DNA of 24,198 bases, taken from CAZFAT01 sp964517075 (GTDB lineage: Bacteria; Acidobacteriota; Vicinamibacteria; Vicinamibacterales; SCN-69-37). Shown here piece by piece: positions 22,016 through 24,198 of this stretch. Location: positions 1 to 24,198 of the forward strand of contig CAZFAT010000173.1 of NCBI GenBank assembly GCA_964517075.1, read 5' to 3'. The notes under the pieces are model-generated. The model worked only from the letters and a program-made list of their open reading frames with translations, ran no database searches and was not told where the DNA came from. Position 1 is the stretch's first letter, and each line of letters begins with the position of its first letter. A program made the translations under genes and the position numbers.

Positions 22016-23526
22016 CGCGCCCGTCGCGCCTGGCCGCGGCTCTCCTCACCGTCGCGGCCTGCGCGGCGGGCTGCGGCGCCGGGAAAATCGCGCCGGAGGC
22101 CGGCGAGGCCGCAAGTCCCGCACCGGCGCCTCGCGCCGGCGCGGGCACACTCCAGGCTGACCTCGATCGCATCTTCAGCGCGCCGGCACTCGCGCGCGCG
22201 CTGATCGGCGTGCACATCGTGTCGATCGCCGACGGCCGCGTGCTCTACGCGCGCGACGCCGGCAAGCGCGTCGTGCCGGCGTCGAACATGAAGCTCATGA
22301 CGGTGGCCGTGGCCGCCGAGCAGCTCGGCTGGGGCTTCACGTTCCGAACCCGGCTCGAGGCGGCTGGCGCGATCGACCAGGGCACGCTCGACGGCGACCT
22401 GATCGTCACCGGCGACGGCGACCCGACCATTGGCGCGCAGGGCGGCAAGGTGGCGCCGCTGTTCCTGGCCTGGGCCGACGCCGTGCGGACCGCCGGCATC
22501 CGCCGCGTGGCAGGACGCATCGTCGGCGACGACAGCGCGCTGGACGATGTCGGGCTCGGCGCCGGCTGGGCGTGGGATTACCTGGAGGCGGGCTACGCCG
22601 CGCCCTCCGGCGCCCTCACCTACAACGAGAACATCATCCAGATCGAGATCACGCCGGGCACGTCGGCAGGCGCCCCCGCGCGTCTGGCCGTCGTACCGGC
22701 CGGCCACGGACTGGAGATTGTCAACGGGATCACCACCGGCGCATCGGGATCGCCAGTCGACCTCGTCCTGCAGCGCGGGCTCGGCAGCATCCGGTTGACC
22801 GTGCGAGGGACGGTGCCGGCATCGGGCGCGCCGGTGACGCGCACGGCCGCCGTGCCGAATCCCACCCGGTATTTCGTCGAGGCCTTCCGGCTGGCGCTCG
22901 CCGAGCGCGGCATTACCGTCACGAGTGGGGCGTGGGACATCGACGATCTGGTCGAACCTCCGCCGGCAGCACGCCGCCCCCTGGCCGAGCGCCAGTCCGC
23001 GCCTCTTTCGTCAGTGGCCGCCCACACGCTGAAGGTCAGCCAGAACCTGTACGGCGACACGCTGCTGAAAACGCTGGGCCGCACGCCCACACAACCGGGT
23101 TCAGCCGCGGCTGGACTGCAGATCGTGGCCCGGACGCTGGCGGGCTGGGGCGTCGCGGCGGAGGCCGTGGTGATGCTGGACGGCTCGGGGCTGTCGCGCT
23201 ACAACTACGTGACCGCCGACGCACTCACCGCCATGCTCGTGCATGTGTGGCGTGATGCACGGCTCCGAGGCCCGTTCGTCGCCGCCCTGCCGGTCGGCGC
23301 GCACGACGGCACCCTGGAATCACGGATGAAGAGTGGCCTGCTCGCGCGCCGCGTCCAGGCGAAGACCGGCACGATCTCCAACGTGCGGGCGCTCTCGGGG
23401 TATGTAGAAACGCTCGATGGCGAGAAGCTGGCGTTCTCGATGATCGCAAACCACTTCACGGTGACATCAGCCGAAATCGACGCGATCGTGGAGCAGGCGT
23501 TGGAGAGGGTGGTTCGTGGACACTGA
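22012..23526 (+). CDS. dacB: D-alanyl-D-alanine carboxypeptidase/endopeptidase (PBP4, peptidase S13)
   Basis: Trims or cuts peptidoglycan cross-links in the periplasm. The 504 residues begin with a signal peptide; VAAC (C17) and AAGC (C21) are both possible lipoboxes, so it may be lipid-anchored. The penicillin-binding active site is complete: S91-N-M-K94 (catalytic Ser and Lys), S343-Q-N345 and K451-T-G453. The ~150 residues inserted after the SxxK motif agree with S13 enzymes. It starts at GTG 22012, overlapping the DUF4340 stop codon by 4 nt (GTGA), so it is the last gene of the ABC-Gld operon. That coupling suggests the transporter complex works on the cell wall or envelope. A long hairpin follows. 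Confidence 0.93.
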   Translation: MTRPSRLAAALLTVAACAAGCGAGKIAPEAGEAASPAPAPRAGAGTLQADLDRIFSAPALARALIGVHIVSIADGRVLYARDAGKRVVPASNMKLMTVAVAAEQLGWGFTFRTRLEAAGAIDQGTLDGDLIVTGDGDPTIGAQGGKVAPLFLAWADAVRTAGIRRVAGRIVGDDSALDDVGLGAGWAWDYLEAGYAAPSGALTYNENIIQIEITPGTSAGAPARLAVVPAGHGLEIVNGITTGASGSPVDLVLQRGLGSIRLTVRGTVPASGAPVTRTAAVPNPTRYFVEAFRLALAERGITVTSGAWDIDDLVEPPPAARRPLAERQSAPLSSVAAHTLKVSQNLYGDTLLKTLGRTPTQPGSAAAGLQIVARTLAGWGVAAEAVVMLDGSGLSRYNYVTADALTAMLVHVWRDARLRGPFVAALPVGAHDGTLESRMKSGLLARRVQAKTGTISNVRALSGYVETLDGEKLAFSMIANHFTVTSAEIDAIVEQALERVVRGH

Positions 23527-23529
23527 CAG

Positions 23530-23604
23530 GTCAGAAGTTTGAAGCCAGAAGTTTGAAGTCAGCTTTCAGCTCTGACTTCTCAGTTCTGGCTTCCGACTTC
23601 TAAC
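23530..23604. terminator. Long imperfect hairpin between convergent genes
   Basis: The left arm (23530-23564, starting GTCAGAAGT) and the right arm (23568-23604, ending ACTTCTAAC) are imperfect reverse complements of about 35 nt around a TTC loop. Shared blocks include GAAGCCAGAA and GAAGTCAG. Each arm is itself built of repeated AGAAGT/GAAGTC units. It fills the gap between dacB and the convergent Gly-Gln-repeat gene and could terminate both. Its low GC content and repetitive make-up differ sharply from the flanking genes. Confidence 0.65.
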
Positions 23605-23610
23605 GTCCGT

Positions 23611-24198
23611 CTATCGTCCCGGAGCCGCCGCCGCGGGGGCGGCAGCGGGCCTCGACAGGCGGCGCGTGTACTCCTCGACCATGGGCCTGAACTCCGCGGG
23701 CGCTTCGTCGGCGCCGGCAAGGTAGAGCGCATCGCTCGTCGTGTCCAGGCGCTTGCGCAGGCTGAACTCGAGGCTCCGGACTCTTTCGAGCGCGGCCTGA
23801 ACCAGTTGCTGGGCCCCGAGCGGCTCGCTGGCCTTGCTCAGTTCCTGCAACCGGCGAATGGCTTCGTCCATCTCGCGCAAGTCAGCCGCAGTGCCGCCGT
23901 TCTGCTGGAGGTTGCGCCGAACCTCCTGCAGATCGCGCGCGTACTGCTGAGCGTTGCTCTGCAATTGCCGGATGTCGATGGGATTGACACCGCCGCGGGC
24001 GTCGCCGCCCGAGTTCAGGTCCGCCCCTGCGCGGCCGAAGTTCATGTTCGAGCCGCCACCGCCACCGGCGAAACCGGTCTGACCGTCGCGATCGCCGCCG
24101 CGTCCGAAACCGTCCCCATTGCCGAGCCGCTGGTCACCTTGGCCGCGACCACCGCGACCGCCCTGGCCCTGACCTTGGCCCTGGCCTTGGCCCTGACC
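23611..24198 (-). CDS. Gly/Gln-repeat hypothetical protein, partial (5' end beyond the window)
   Basis: The reading frame is open to the right edge, so at least 195 residues are encoded and the N terminus is missing. The visible part begins with six Gly-Gln pairs, followed by an Arg/Gly/Asp-rich disordered stretch and GGGGGS. After an internal methionine comes an alpha-helical, coiled-coil-like region (DIRQLQSNAQQYARDLQEVRRN and further), then RPMVEEYTRRLSRP and an Ala/Pro tail. The Gly-Gln tract plus C-terminal helices recall the tails of large DUF4175-type membrane proteins, but this is only a resemblance. An ATG at 24045 could be mistaken for the start; the unbroken upstream frame and its composition argue against that. 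Confidence 0.7.
   Translation of the reverse strand, partial: GQGQGQGQGQGQGGRGGRGQGDQRLGNGDGFGRGGDRDGQTGFAGGGGGSNMNFGRAGADLNSGGDARGGVNPIDIRQLQSNAQQYARDLQEVRRNLQQNGGTAADLREMDEAIRRLQELSKASEPLGAQQLVQAALERVRSLEFSLRKRLDTTSDALYLAGADEAPAEFRPMVEEYTRRLSRPAAAPAAAAPGR
24163..24198 (-). repeat. Gly-Gln codon repeat
   Basis: Six 6-nt units of GGY-CAR (GGC or GGT followed by CAG or CAA) encode Gly-Gln pairs up to the window edge, where the tract may continue. Unit-length changes would stay in frame. Confidence 0.85.

Noticed and set aside
24043..24045. ATG at 24045 as the start of the right-edge gene
   Set aside because: The frame is open for the remaining 51 codons to the window edge and those codons encode a consistent Gly/Gln/Arg repeat, so the methionine is most likely internal.

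Overview
This window is very GC-rich, densely coding bacterial chromosome. Gene content (Gld-type ABC transporter with DUF4340, TIGR02757 protein, LysW-like protein, Gly/Gln-repeat protein) and the intergenic palindromes centred on CTGAAG suggest Acidobacteriota, perhaps Vicinamibacteria. That placement is inference; no rRNA or tRNA gene is present to confirm it, and I saw no insertion sequence, prophage or CRISPR array.

Left part (1-10.2 kb). A GT4 glycosyltransferase (+) converges on a TIGR02757/DUF2400 gene (-). The pyrimidine region follows. A minus-strand operon pyrR-pyrB-pyrC-pyrE lies back to back with a plus-strand operon pyrK-pyrD-pyrF, separated by a membrane-anchored alkaline-phosphatase-superfamily gene. 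Together they cover UMP synthesis from carbamoyl phosphate; carAB is not in the window. The pyrR leader contains a hairpin that fits the PyrR-binding loop very well, directly downstream of a likely promoter. The phosphatase and pyrK start from overlapping divergent -10 boxes.

Middle (10.2-17.1 kb). A Pal-like OmpA lipoprotein with a 17-proline run is followed by a SAM methyltransferase. Next is a two-gene operon of a LysW-like amino-group-carrier homologue (Zn ribbon, long Asp/Glu insert, C-terminal EDWDE) and larE (sacrificial sulfur transferase), sharing an ATGA overlap. A degenerate receiver-PilZ protein follows, then a zinc/cadmium efflux unit (SmtB/CadC-type repressor plus P1B-type ATPase) with its operator inside the promoter. 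A TauE/SafE permease ends this part.

Right part (17.1-24.2 kb). A TTGACA-N17-TACGAT promoter leads an operon of ABC ATPase, ABC-2 permease, GldG-like protein, DUF4340 protein and a PBP4-type D,D-carboxypeptidase, probably an envelope system. A long imperfect hairpin separates it from the 3' part of a convergent Gly-Gln-repeat gene that runs off the right edge.

Two patterns recur. Several operon-leading genes have a -10 box 8-12 nt before the start codon and no Shine-Dalgarno, as in leaderless transcripts. Intergenic gaps carry perfect palindromes and text-like repeats. The most interesting candidate is the LysW-like/LarE pair.
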